Origin: Streptomyces spiramyceticus
Lineage (GTDB): Bacteria; Actinomycetota; Actinomycetes; Streptomycetales; Streptomycetaceae
NCBI RefSeq assembly: GCF_028807635.1
Contig: NZ_JARBAX010000002.1
Coordinates: 186,001-250,000, forward strand
Direction of reading: 5' to 3'
Length of the DNA stretch: 64,000 nucleotides
Position 1 is the first letter of the stretch, and each line of letters opens with the position of its first letter. The notes under the pieces are model-generated. The model was not told the origin of the DNA and ran no database searches. It was given only the letters and a program-made list of their open reading frames with translations. Shown one piece after another: positions 35,737 through 44,035 of this stretch. A program made the position numbers and the translations under genes.

Positions 35737-36078
35737 ATGTTCGGTCATGCGAGAACTTCATACGTGTGCCTGCCCTGCCAGGCTTCGTACAAGCAGGCAT
35801 ATCCGACGCCATTCAACGATCAAGAGCGTCGCTGTCCTCGCTGCGCTGATCCACTGATCCATGTGGGCTCTGCCTTTGCCCCGCCTCCGAAGCGGGACAG
35901 CGAGGGATGGCGCGTCCTCTCCGTGCTCTTGAACGCCGACATCCGCTTCCACAAGAGCTGCTGCGGTGGCCCCGGCTACCGGCCGCGCACGCTGCGAGAA
36001 GTCAAGGAACGATTGGCGTACGCGGAAGCCACCGGCGAGCCGATCGCCACAGCGCTCGTGCGCCGCGAACTGCCCTAG
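35737..36078 (+). CDS. Zinc-ribbon-like hypothetical protein
   Basis: 113 residues. CLPCQASYK and CPRCADPLIHVG form a four-Cys zinc-ribbon; FHKSCCGGPGYRPRTLREVKERLAYA follows. The family is common in Streptomyces, where it has been mislabelled deoxyxylulose-5-phosphate synthase; the fold does not fit that enzyme. Function unknown. Confidence 0.6.
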   Translation: MFGHARTSYVCLPCQASYKQAYPTPFNDQERRCPRCADPLIHVGSAFAPPPKRDSEGWRVLSVLLNADIRFHKSCCGGPGYRPRTLREVKERLAYAEATGEPIATALVRRELP

Positions 36079-36322
36079 TTCGCCACGAGCGGCGTCGGCC
36101 TTCTGATCCCTGCATCAGACAGCATCGCTGTTCAGGAAGTCGGGAAAGCAGACGCCTCAAGCGTCAACTGTGGCGTTCTCCCGAGCTTCCACCGCGATAC
36201 CCGGTGCTGGAACCCTGTTGGTGTTGCTGCCCTCCTCGGCCACTCGGGCGCATTGCGGGAAGGGCGGGAAGCCGTCCTGTGTGGCTGGGCAGTGCTGCGG
36301 CGGCTGGGCTGGTAGTAGATCG

Positions 36323-36355
36323 GCTCGCTGCCCGAACGCGGGTCGGGCAGCGAGC
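36323..36355. terminator. Convergent terminator hairpin
   Basis: Perfect 13-bp arms GCTCGCTGCCCGA (36323-36335) and TCGGGCAGCGAGC (36343-36355) around 7 nt. It lies between the convergent zinc-ribbon gene (ends 36078) and the kinase gene (ends 36467). The rest of 36079-36466 shows no supported gene. Confidence 0.75.
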
Positions 36356-36466
36356 GGCGGAGTACGCCTTGGCCGCCAGGACCGTGTCCGGCCGGGTGCG
36401 CGGACGGGCCTCGTAGCCGAGGCGCGCGCAGGGCGGCCGTCACAGAATCGAGCGCCCCGGGCGCGC

Positions 36467-38299
36467 TCACCTGTGCGTTGCGTGGCCTCCCGCGGACCCC
36501 ATGACGGCGCCCGCCGACCGCTGTTGGGTGGCGGCGACTCGGCGCTGCTGCATCGACGTCACCTGCTGCACGACCACGACGGCCAGCACCGCCGACGCCA
36601 GAGTCAGGGCGCCTTCGAAGAAGCTCAGCAGGGCGAGCAGGCGGGCCTCGTCGAGGTCCTTGGCCTCGTCCCAGGTCTGCCAGGCCTTGGAGACGTACAG
36701 CAGACCGATACTCCCGGCGAACGACAGCCACCATGCGTGCAGCGCGGCGCGTGAGGGCGTTGGCCGCTCGGGCCGGGTGGCGTAGGGCGCGGGGGCGGGC
36801 GGCGATGCGCTGGCGGTCCAGACGTCGTTGATGACCTGCTTGGGCACCCACAGGTGAGCCACGGGCACGAACCAGGCGGCCAGCGCCCATCCGCGCCCGA
36901 GCCTGTGCGCCTGCGCGTCGAACAGTTCGGCGTTGATCCGTACGCGCCGGAACCAGATGAGCCACAGCACGACGGTCGCGAGCATGATGACGGACCAGAT
37001 CCCCAGGAACGCCTCCGGCGTGCCCTTCCACGTCAATTGGAGCGCATGGAGCAGGTCGGAAGGGTTCGATCCGGTCAGGTCCGCCGAACTTCGGACGTCG
37101 TTCAGTTCACCGACGAGCTTCGCCTCGTAGTTGAGGTCGATGACGGACACGAGCATTCCGGAGCCCAGAAGGATGACCAGCGCATTGGACAGGCCCTTGG
37201 GCGATTTCAGCACCGGCCCGCCGGCCGCCGGGCGCGGCAGCGGTGTCGCGGGACCGAACCCCGGCGTCGGCACAGGTCCGTGCATGCCGGGAGCCGGGTG
37301 GGACGGGAACGGGAACGCGGGCCCGAACTGGCCTGTCGGGGCGGCCGGTACGTGACCGCCGGGCACCACCATTGGCGGTTGCTCCGTCATGTCGGCATCC
37401 AGCAGCCGTGCCGCGTCCCGCCCCAGGTGCGCGGTCAGTCCGGCAGGCAGCCACGCGCCCGCGTCCTGTTCCTGCACGTACGGCTCGGTGAGCTCCCGCA
37501 GTTGCGCGACCGTCGGCCGGTCCTCGGCGTTCTTGGCGAGACAGGCGGTGATCAGACGGAGGACGGGGCCCTCGGGAATCGCCGAGAGGTCCGGCTCCTC
37601 GTGGGCTATGCGGAAGAGCAGCGCGTGGATGCCGCTCTCGACCCCGCCGAACGGCACTCGCCCGGTCATGGCGTACGCGAGGACCGAGCCGAGGCAGAAC
37701 ACATCGCTCGCCGTGCCGACCCGCTCGCCCCGCACCTGCTCGGGTGACATGAAGCCGGGAGAGCCGATCACCGCACCGGTACGGGTGGCGGGGGCCTCCG
37801 CGACCGGTTCCAGGGCGCGGGCGATTCCGAAGTCGATGACGCGCGGACCGTCGAGGGTGATCAGCACATTGGAGGGCTTGAGGTCACGATGGACGAGTCC
37901 CGCGCGGTGGATGTCCGCGAGAGCTCCGAGCAGTCCGTTGGCCAGAACGAGCGCGGACCGTTCGGACAGCGGCCCGAAGGTGTCGTCGGACACGACGTCC
38001 TGGAGCGACGGCCCGGCGATGTAGCCGGTCGCCACCCATGGCGTGGCGGCGTTCGTGTCGGCGTCGAGCACGGGGGCGGTCCACTGGCCACCCACGCGCC
38101 GGGCGGCCTCCACTTCCTGCTGGAACCGCCGCCGGAACTCCGCCTGGCCGGCGAGCTCTCTGTGCACCAGTTTCACCGCGACGGTACGGCCGCCGGCGGA
38201 CCTGGCCAGATAGACCTGTCCCATGCCTCCGGCACCGAGTCTGCGCAGCAGCCGGTACGCACCGATCGCCCGTGGATCGCCCGGATTCAGGTACTCCAT
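36467..38299 (-). CDS. Ser/Thr protein kinase with C-terminal membrane domain (DUF4328)
   Basis: 610 residues from ATG 38299. Kinase domain at about 14-280: Gly loop LGAGGMGQVYLA (21-32), Lys43 in VAVKL, catalytic HRDLKPSN (Asp139), DFG, and APE-like MSPEQVRGE. A Pro/Gly linker follows, then a C-terminal DUF4328 membrane domain with about four spans and FVPVAHLWVPKQVINDVW. Likely a sensor kinase whose membrane part is cytoplasm-facing; stimulus unknown. Confidence 0.86.
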   Translation of the reverse strand: MEYLNPGDPRAIGAYRLLRRLGAGGMGQVYLARSAGGRTVAVKLVHRELAGQAEFRRRFQQEVEAARRVGGQWTAPVLDADTNAATPWVATGYIAGPSLQDVVSDDTFGPLSERSALVLANGLLGALADIHRAGLVHRDLKPSNVLITLDGPRVIDFGIARALEPVAEAPATRTGAVIGSPGFMSPEQVRGERVGTASDVFCLGSVLAYAMTGRVPFGGVESGIHALLFRIAHEEPDLSAIPEGPVLRLITACLAKNAEDRPTVAQLRELTEPYVQEQDAGAWLPAGLTAHLGRDAARLLDADMTEQPPMVVPGGHVPAAPTGQFGPAFPFPSHPAPGMHGPVPTPGFGPATPLPRPAAGGPVLKSPKGLSNALVILLGSGMLVSVIDLNYEAKLVGELNDVRSSADLTGSNPSDLLHALQLTWKGTPEAFLGIWSVIMLATVVLWLIWFRRVRINAELFDAQAHRLGRGWALAAWFVPVAHLWVPKQVINDVWTASASPPAPAPYATRPERPTPSRAALHAWWLSFAGSIGLLYVSKAWQTWDEAKDLDEARLLALLSFFEGALTLASAVLAVVVVQQVTSMQQRRVAATQQRSAGAVMGSAGGHATHR

Positions 38300-38618
38300 G
38301 TGCGGTTGGTCCTCCCCCTGCTGCGATTCGCTCGCGACGCCAGCCAGAAGGATAAGTGCGTTCGCGGACCGGGATGCCCACGGGTGCTTCGCGCGCGGGG
38401 CCGTCGACCGAGTCCTCCGCCGGGGCGGTGACACGGCCGACGGCCCCAGGGCGAGGGAAAGGCATCCTGACCTGTGGATACGGTCGGACACGGTCGGAGT
38501 GATCATGCATCGCTGGTCTGCTGGGGCCCCGCCGCCGGTGAGTACGTGAAACCGACCACCGAGCCGCTCGTGGGCGTGGACTGGACGGTGTCGCTGCCGG
38601 CCACGACCGGGTGACCCG
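38300..38618. other. Intergenic region between kinase and carboxylase genes
   Basis: No complete gene. On the plus strand a frame reading WGPAAGEYVKPTTEP then LVGVDWTVSLPATTG and a stop near 38613 looks protein-like and may be a remnant, but has no convincing start. Confidence 0.35.
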
Positions 38619-38807
38619 TCACCGCCACGTGCCCGGTGCGCGGAATGCCGAACGTGGCCAGGGCGATCGAGCTGGCCCGGCCCCAGCCCGTGCGGCGGCG
38701 GGAGTGTGCGGGGCGCGTACGCGGGCGAGCAGGACGGCGGTGAGCGCGGCAAGTTCGGTGGCATCCGGGGCGCCGCGTTCCACGGTGAACAGCGGTTTGT
38801 CCTTCAA
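38619..38807 (-). CDS. Acyl-CoA carboxylase epsilon subunit
   Basis: 62 residues from TTG 38807, preceded by GGAGGAG. The pattern FTVERGAPDATELAALTAVLLAR, an Ala/Pro linker, then a C-terminal W-x-R-x8-W block (SPWPRSAFRAPGTWR) is the signature of the small epsilon subunits of actinobacterial acyl-CoA carboxylases, which bind and stabilise the beta subunit. It follows the beta-subunit gene; a MITE now separates them. Confidence 0.7.
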   Translation of the reverse strand: MKDKPLFTVERGAPDATELAALTAVLLARVRAPHTPAAARAGAGPARSPWPRSAFRAPGTWR

Positions 38808-38826
38808 CTCTCCTCCAGGCGGGCTA

Positions 38827-38929
38827 GGGCGTGTCCGGCGGAACAGGCCGGCTTCAGGGTGCGGCGTGTTCTCGGTGCAGATGTGCATGCCAAGCCCCGC
38901 GGCCCAGGCATGATCCGCCGGACACGCCC
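38827..38929 (-). mobile_element. MITE, 103 bp, inserted between carboxylase beta and epsilon genes
   Basis: Terminal inverted repeats GGGCGTGTCCGGCGGA at both ends with TA on each side (38825-38826 and 38930-38931). Read in reverse it matches the outer parts of the element at 25416-25600, including GGGCCGCGGGGCTTGGCA and CACCGAGAAC, but lacks that element's centre. It landed on the TA of the beta-subunit stop codon, and the element's first G restores TAG. Confidence 0.82.
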
Positions 38930-40536
38930 TAGACGGGCGGGTTGCCGTGCTTGCGCTCCGGCAGGGGCGCGTGCTTCGCACGCAGCATGGCGAGTGAGCT
39001 GATGAGGATCCGGCGGGTGTCGACCGGGTCGATGACGTCGTCCACGAGCCCGCGCTCCGCCGCGTAGTAGGGGTGCATCAGCTCGGAGCGGTACTCCTCG
39101 ATGAGCCGGGTGCGCGTGGCCTCGGGGTCCGGTGATGCGGCGATCTCGCGGCGGAAGACGACGTTTGCGGCGCCTTCCGCGCCCATCACCGCGATCTCGT
39201 TCGATGGCCAGGCGAAGGAGAGATCGGAGCCGATCGAGCGCGAGTCCAGGACGATGTACGCACCGCCATAGGCCTTGCGCAGGATCACCTGGATGCGTGG
39301 CACCGTCGCGTTGCAGTACGCGTACAGCAGCTTCGCACCGTGCCGGATGATGCCGCCGTGCTCCTGGTCTCTGCCCGGGAGGAAGCCCGGCACGTCGACC
39401 AGCGTGACGATCGGGATGGAGAACGCGTCGCAGGTCTGCACGAAGCGCGCGGCCTTCTCGCTCGCGGAGATGTCGAGCACCCCGGCGTAGGACGACGGCT
39501 GGTTGGCCACGATGCCGACGACCTGCCCGTCCAACCGGGCCAGCGCGCACACCACATTGGCGGCCCAGTGTGCGTGCACCTCGGTGTAGTCGCCGTCGTC
39601 GGTGATCTCGGTGATCACGTCCTTGACGTCGTAGGACCGGGCGGGGTCGGCCGGTACCAGGTCGAGGAGGGCCTCGGTGCGGCGGTCTGCGGGATCGTCG
39701 GTGGGCTCGTGGGGTGGGAGTTCGCGGTTGTTGGAAGGCAGCAGCGACAGCAGGTGGCGTACCTCCTCCAGGCATGACTCCTCGTCATCGTGGACAAATG
39801 CTGCCACTCCTGTAGCAGTGGCGTGGATGTCGGCGCCGCCGAGACCGTTGTGGTCGATCTTTTCGCCGGTGACGGCCTGCACCACATCAGGTCCTGTGAT
39901 GAACATCTGCGAGGTGCCCCGCACCATGAAGACGAAGTCGGTGAGCGCGGGAGAGTAGGCCGCCCCTCCGGCGCAGGGGCCGAGCATCACGCTGATCTGC
40001 GGAATCACCCCGGAACAGCGGGCGTTGCGGCGGAAGATACCGCCGTATCCGGCGAGCGCGGTGACGCCTTCCTGGATCCGGGCCCCGGCCCCGTCGCAGA
40101 GCGCCACCAAGGGTGCGCCGGCCGACTCGGCCAGATCCATCACCTTGTGGATCTTCTCCGCGTGCGCCTCGCCGAGGGCTCCGCCGAAGATGCGGAAGTC
40201 ATGGGCATAGACGAAGACCGTACGGCCGTGCACCGTGCCCCAGCCGGTGACGACGCCGTCGGTGTACGGGCGTTTGAACTCCAGGCCGAAGCCGGTGGCC
40301 CGGTGCCGCCGCAACGGCTCCACCTCGGTGAATGATCCCGCGTCGAAGAGGAGCGCGATCCGCTCGTGGGCGGTCAGCTTGCCGCGGGCATGCTGGCGCT
40401 GGGTGGCTTTCTCGTCCGGGCCGCGCCGTGCCTCCTCGTGGCAGCTGCGTGATTCGGCGGTGCGCGTGGCAAGGTCCGGCCTTTCGGCGAGCTGGGGCAG
40501 CGGCGGACCGATGGACGGCTCTGCGGCGAGGGTCAT
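38929..40536 (-). CDS. Acyl-CoA carboxylase beta (carboxyltransferase) subunit
   Basis: 535 residues. Two crotonase-like halves: oxyanion loops GAGARIQEGVTALAGYGGIF (N-half) and IVTLVDVPGFLPGRDQEHGGIIRHGAKLLYAY (C-half). At the substrate-specificity site AYGGAYI it has Ile, as in the AccB type that accepts acetyl-CoA, rather than the Asp of PccB; recalled from work on S. coelicolor. It would make malonyl-CoA for the downstream type II PKS. The biotinylated alpha subunit is not in the window. Confidence 0.85.
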   Translation of the reverse strand: MTLAAEPSIGPPLPQLAERPDLATRTAESRSCHEEARRGPDEKATQRQHARGKLTAHERIALLFDAGSFTEVEPLRRHRATGFGLEFKRPYTDGVVTGWGTVHGRTVFVYAHDFRIFGGALGEAHAEKIHKVMDLAESAGAPLVALCDGAGARIQEGVTALAGYGGIFRRNARCSGVIPQISVMLGPCAGGAAYSPALTDFVFMVRGTSQMFITGPDVVQAVTGEKIDHNGLGGADIHATATGVAAFVHDDEESCLEEVRHLLSLLPSNNRELPPHEPTDDPADRRTEALLDLVPADPARSYDVKDVITEITDDGDYTEVHAHWAANVVCALARLDGQVVGIVANQPSSYAGVLDISASEKAARFVQTCDAFSIPIVTLVDVPGFLPGRDQEHGGIIRHGAKLLYAYCNATVPRIQVILRKAYGGAYIVLDSRSIGSDLSFAWPSNEIAVMGAEGAANVVFRREIAASPDPEATRTRLIEEYRSELMHPYYAAERGLVDDVIDPVDTRRILISSLAMLRAKHAPLPERKHGNPPV

Positions 40537-40826
40537 GCCGGGTGCTCCTCGGAAGTGTTAAGGGTGCACATCAGCAACCAGGGAACAGGCCCTCACCTTT
40601 ACTTCTTCTACAAATGGCGTTCGCGCCGGTCCCTAAGCGGAACGAGCAGAATCGAATGAACCGGTGTCAGGCTACTGCCAACGCAGCACCCTGACACACA
40701 TTTCCCCTGGTGGGAGGTGTGGGAGCCCGACAAGAATCTCATTCATCGGGAGGCGCCCACCGCAGGGCGCCGACTCAGTGATCGAATTCGGATGAATCTG
40801 CAGAAGCTAAATGGGGGTGCTTCTTC
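40537..40826. other. Divergent regulatory region of the carboxylase and peptide genes
   Basis: No gene. Contains a perfect small inverted repeat GGCGCCC-accgca-GGGCGCC (40752-40771) and GGTGGGAGGTGTGGG. This region must hold the promoters of the divergent carboxylase and peptide genes. A GGGGGTG ribosome binding site precedes the peptide gene. Confidence 0.45.
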
Positions 40827-41015
40827 ATGAAGATCAGGAATATGCACATGAGAATTGCGGCCGTGGCCGCCGCCGCGGTCGTGCTCGGCGGGACGGCCGC
40901 CACGACGGTTGCTCAAGCCGCACCGGGGGGCATTGTGGCGACGGTGACGACGAGCGCGGACGATCCGAGCTGGGACAGCCACCTGCTGCTGCCGGAGGAC
41001 CCCAGCTGGGACTGA
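40827..41015 (+). CDS. Small secreted peptide with duplicated DPSWD motif
   Basis: 62 residues. A basic N-terminus and a hydrophobic core (RIAAVAAAAVVLGGTAATTV, about 9-28) end in an AxA-type signal peptidase site near residues 30-32. The mature part is about 30 residues, acidic at the end, with DPSWD at 46-50 and again at 58-62 closing the chain. No Cys, so not a lanthipeptide or disulfide peptide. It has its own strong terminator and sits directly upstream of the cluster regulator, so a peptide signal is a reasonable guess; no homologue is recognised. Confidence 0.65.
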   Translation: MKIRNMHMRIAAVAAAAVVLGGTAATTVAQAAPGGIVATVTTSADDPSWDSHLLLPEDPSWD

Positions 41016-41044
41016 ATCCACGATTTCGGTAAGCCGGTTTTCAC

Positions 41045-41080
41045 CAGCAAGCCCGCCCTCCTTGAGGGGCGGGCTTGCTG
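41045..41080 (+). terminator. Strong hairpin terminator of the peptide gene
   Basis: Perfect 14-bp arms CAGCAAGCCCGCCC (41045-41058) and its complement (41067-41080) around an 8-nt loop, 29 bp after the peptide stop. It makes the peptide transcript monocistronic. Confidence 0.85.
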
Positions 41081-41232
41081 CTGTCTATCCTCACCGCATG
41101 CCTCCTACCTCATGTTACCCATGGGTCGTTGGCGGAGACTTAACTCAATGCAGTTGTCTGCGAGGTACCGTTGACGGATTCTTGCACTCGGTCTGCCGGG
41201 GGGCGGCCGCGGGACGTACTGGGGGGTAACTC

Positions 41233-42327
41233 ATGCTGGAACTGCTGGGATTGGGGACATACCCGGCAGCGCTCTACCGCACCGTACTGGCCCACCCCGG
41301 AGCCTCGGTCGAGGACCTGGTCGAGTACCTGCACTGGCCCATCGAGCGAGTCCGTTCCGCTCTCGACGAATGCGTACGACTGTCGCTGATCAGACCCACC
41401 TGGGAGGCTCCGGGAAGTCTGAGACCGGTCCATCCGGATATCGGATTGCAGGCGCTGCTGTTGCGTCAGGAAGCCGAGATTCTGGAGCGGCAGAAACAGT
41501 TGGCAGAGGCACGTATCGACGTCGCCCGGCTCGTGGATGAATATTCAGGGAAGCAGCGGGAGTTACGGCACAGCGAGATCGAACGCCTCGACGGCATCGA
41601 CGAAATCCGGGACCGCATCGAAGAACTCACTCATTCCTGCAAGTCCGCGCTGATGGCGTTTCACCCCGGAGGTGGCCAGTCCGCCTCGAGCCGGGCCGCC
41701 GGCCGGCCGCTGAGCGAGGTGCTCGGTGACCGCGGTGTCGTGATGCACACCGTCTATCTGGACAGCATCTACAACGACCCGGAATCCGTGGACTACGCGC
41801 GCTGGTTGGTGCGTTCCGGCAACCATGTGCGGACCGCGGCCTCGCTGCCCTGCCGACTGATCATTTTCGACCGGGAGTACGCCATCGTCCCGGTCGACCC
41901 GGACGCCTCTGCGTCCGGCGCCCTGGTGTTCCACAGCGCGGGAATCCTCGCCAGCCTCTGTGAACTCTTCGATCACGTGTGGGAGAAGGCCGTCCCGCTC
42001 ACCGGCGGCAAGCGGGTGCGCCAGCCCGTGGACGAGGAGGAGCTCACCAGCCAGGAGAGTGCCGTTCTGCGGCTGCTCGGTGAGGGGTTCACCGACGAAG
42101 TCGTCGCCCGCAAGCTGGGGGTCTCGGTCCGTACGGGACGACGCATCACCGCGGATCTGATGGGGCGACTCGGCGCGAAGAGCCGGTTCCAGGCCGGTAT
42201 GCGCGCCGTCGAGTCCGGCTGGCTCGGCGAGGAACAGGACGCGGGACAGGACGCGGGACAGGACCGGGAACAGAACGAGGAGCCGGACGGGTCGCCGGAG
42301 GGGACAAACGTTCCGGCAGCCACGTAG
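41233..42327 (+). CDS. TrmB/LuxR-type transcriptional regulator of the cluster
   Basis: 364 residues from ATG 41233 behind GGGGGG. N-terminal TrmB-like winged helix (ALYRTVLAHPGASVEDLVEYL; RVRSALDECVRLSLI), a coiled segment (about 77-115), a degenerate phospholipase-D-like middle domain, and a C-terminal LuxR/GerE helix-turn-helix: LTSQESAVLRLLGEGFTDEVVARKLGVSVRTGRRITADLMGRLGAKSR. No receiver domain. Tail is acidic and Gln-rich. Likely pathway activator of the PKS operons; whether it senses the neighbouring peptide is open. Confidence 0.8.
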   Translation: MLELLGLGTYPAALYRTVLAHPGASVEDLVEYLHWPIERVRSALDECVRLSLIRPTWEAPGSLRPVHPDIGLQALLLRQEAEILERQKQLAEARIDVARLVDEYSGKQRELRHSEIERLDGIDEIRDRIEELTHSCKSALMAFHPGGGQSASSRAAGRPLSEVLGDRGVVMHTVYLDSIYNDPESVDYARWLVRSGNHVRTAASLPCRLIIFDREYAIVPVDPDASASGALVFHSAGILASLCELFDHVWEKAVPLTGGKRVRQPVDEEELTSQESAVLRLLGEGFTDEVVARKLGVSVRTGRRITADLMGRLGAKSRFQAGMRAVESGWLGEEQDAGQDAGQDREQNEEPDGSPEGTNVPAAT

Positions 42328-42405
42328 ACGGCCCCGACCTGCTGGAACCGTCCGTATAGAGATGGCATAGCCCCCCGCTTCAACATCGACTCACCGAACG
42401 GATGG

Positions 42406-42425
42406 CCGGAGTCGCACGACTCCGG
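42406..42425. promoter_or_regulatory. 20-bp palindrome upstream of the first PKS operon
   Basis: CCGGAGTCG-CA-CGACTCCGG, perfect 9-bp arms (42406-42414 and 42417-42425), 28 bp before the ACP start. Either the operator for the LuxR-type regulator or an RNA hairpin in the leader. A dimeric GerE-type regulator would fit such symmetry. Confidence 0.5.
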
Positions 42426-42453
42426 ATCACCACCGATCTCTCAGGGAGTCGAC

Positions 42454-42717
42454 ATGACCAAAGTGACCGCAGGCCTGGATGCCGCTCGTAAGCAGGAGAT
42501 CAAGGAGATCGTCTGCGACATCCTCGAGATCGACGAGGACGAGGTCAGCGAGACCAGCCTGTTCAAGGAGGATCACGACGCGGACTCTCTCCGCGCCATC
42601 GAGATCCTCGCTGCCCTGGAGCGCACCCAGCACGTCACGATCGACCAGGCCGAGCTGAGCCGCATGGTCAACCTCACCGGCGTGTACACCGTGGTCGACG
42701 AGGCCTCCCGCAACTGA
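42454..42717 (+). CDS. Acyl carrier protein (ACP 1)
   Basis: 87 residues, one carrier domain. The phosphopantetheine Ser45 lies in DHDADSLRAIE, DSL motif. Acidic helix I (KEIVCDILEIDEDEV). First gene of the PKS operon, directly followed by the ketosynthase gene, so it is the natural carrier for chain extension. The matching phosphopantetheinyl transferase is not in the window. Confidence 0.9.
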   Translation: MTKVTAGLDAARKQEIKEIVCDILEIDEDEVSETSLFKEDHDADSLRAIEILAALERTQHVTIDQAELSRMVNLTGVYTVVDEASRN

Positions 42718-42754
42718 CCGGTGCCCCGATGAGTCAGCCAGAGGGTGAGCTTCG

Positions 42755-44035
42755 ATGAACACAGATTTGCCAGCCACGGACGCCGCACCCCGCAGGGTGG
42801 TCGTCACCGGTCTCGGCGTCATCACCAGCATCGGCATCGGTATCGAGGCGTTCACCGCCGGACTCCGCGAAGGGCGCGGCGGAGTCAAGCCGATCACCGC
42901 GTTCGACACCACCGGATTCGACTACGCCAACGGGTGCGAGGTCACCGACTTCGACCCGGCGCGCTGGATCCACCGGGTGGACCCCGACGAGCTCGGCCGG
43001 GCCAGCCAGTTCTCCGTCGCCGCCACACGCATGGCCATCGAGGACGCGGGTCTGACCGTGGACGAGGTGCGGGCCCGCCGTTCCCTGGTGTCCGTGGGCA
43101 CCACGGACGGCGAGTCCCGCGACCTCGACCAGTTGGTCGAGACCGGCCTGGAGACCGGCCCCGAAGGGTACGACCCGGTGATCGCCGGCCGCGTGCCGGC
43201 CGGTCGGCTCTCTTCCGGCATCGTCCGCGAGTTCGCCCTCGAAGACGTCGAGGCCGTGACCATCCCGACCGCCTGCGCGGCGGGCAACTACGCCGTCGGA
43301 TACGGATACGACGCCCTGCGCAGCGGGGATGTGGACCTCGCCCTGGTCGGCGGCGCGGACGCGCTGTGCCGGAAGACCTTCACCGGCTTCTACCGGCTGG
43401 GCACCATTGCCCCGGAGGTCTGCCAGCCCTTCGACAAGGACCGCAAGGGCATCCTCACCGGCGAAGGCGCGGGCATCCTCCTCCTGGAGAGCCTGGACTC
43501 CGCGCTCGCCCGCGGCGCCCGGATCTACGCCGAAGTACTGGGCTACGGGCTCGCCTGCGACGCCCTGCACCCGGTCGCCCCCGACCGGGACAGCATCGCC
43601 CGTACGATCGAGATCGCCCACCGCAACGCGGGGGTGACTCCCGACCAGATCGACTTCGTCTCCGCGCACGGCACCGGAACCAAGGCCAACGACATCACCG
43701 AGGCCGGGGCCATCCGCCAGATTTTCGGCGCCGACACCATGCCGCGGACCGTCTCCATCAAGTCGATGATCGGCCACAGCATGGGGGCCGCCAGCGCGGT
43801 CGCCGCCGCGGCCTGCGCCGTTGCCCTCACCGAGGGCCTCATCCCGCCGACCGTCAACCACCACGAGACGGACCCCGAGTGCGGCGTGGACTGCGTCCCG
43901 AACGAGGCCCGCACCGCTGAGCTCGACATCGTCCAGAACAACGCCCTGGCCTTCGGCGGCAACAACGCCGTGGTCGTCCTGGGCAGGTACCGTCCGGAGC
44001 GCCGCCGGGCCGAGCGGGACCGGAGCGTGGCATGA
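42755..44035 (+). CDS. Beta-ketoacyl-ACP synthase (KS 1, complete catalytic set)
   Basis: 426 residues. FabF-like with Cys174 in TIPTACAAGNY, His305 in SAHGTGTKAND, Lys336 and His341 in SIKSMIGHSMGAAS: a complete decarboxylative Claisen set. The start at 42755 follows AGAGGGTGAG. It overlaps KS 2 by 4 bp. As the first KS after the ACP it is a probable extender; it has no adjacent Cys-less partner immediately downstream, unlike KS 2 and KS 4. Confidence 0.9.
   Translation: MNTDLPATDAAPRRVVVTGLGVITSIGIGIEAFTAGLREGRGGVKPITAFDTTGFDYANGCEVTDFDPARWIHRVDPDELGRASQFSVAATRMAIEDAGLTVDEVRARRSLVSVGTTDGESRDLDQLVETGLETGPEGYDPVIAGRVPAGRLSSGIVREFALEDVEAVTIPTACAAGNYAVGYGYDALRSGDVDLALVGGADALCRKTFTGFYRLGTIAPEVCQPFDKDRKGILTGEGAGILLLESLDSALARGARIYAEVLGYGLACDALHPVAPDRDSIARTIEIAHRNAGVTPDQIDFVSAHGTGTKANDITEAGAIRQIFGADTMPRTVSIKSMIGHSMGAASAVAAAACAVALTEGLIPPTVNHHETDPECGVDCVPNEARTAELDIVQNNALAFGGNNAVVVLGRYRPERRRAERDRSVA

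Noticed and set aside
36132..37031. Minus-strand frame of 299 codons at the kinase 3' end
   Set aside because: Arg/Pro-rich shadow frame overlapping the DUF4328 region; no start context and no domain.
40827..41015. Lanthipeptide or other RiPP precursor
   Set aside because: No Cys in the core, no modifying enzyme gene nearby, and a clear Sec-type signal peptide; called a secreted peptide instead.
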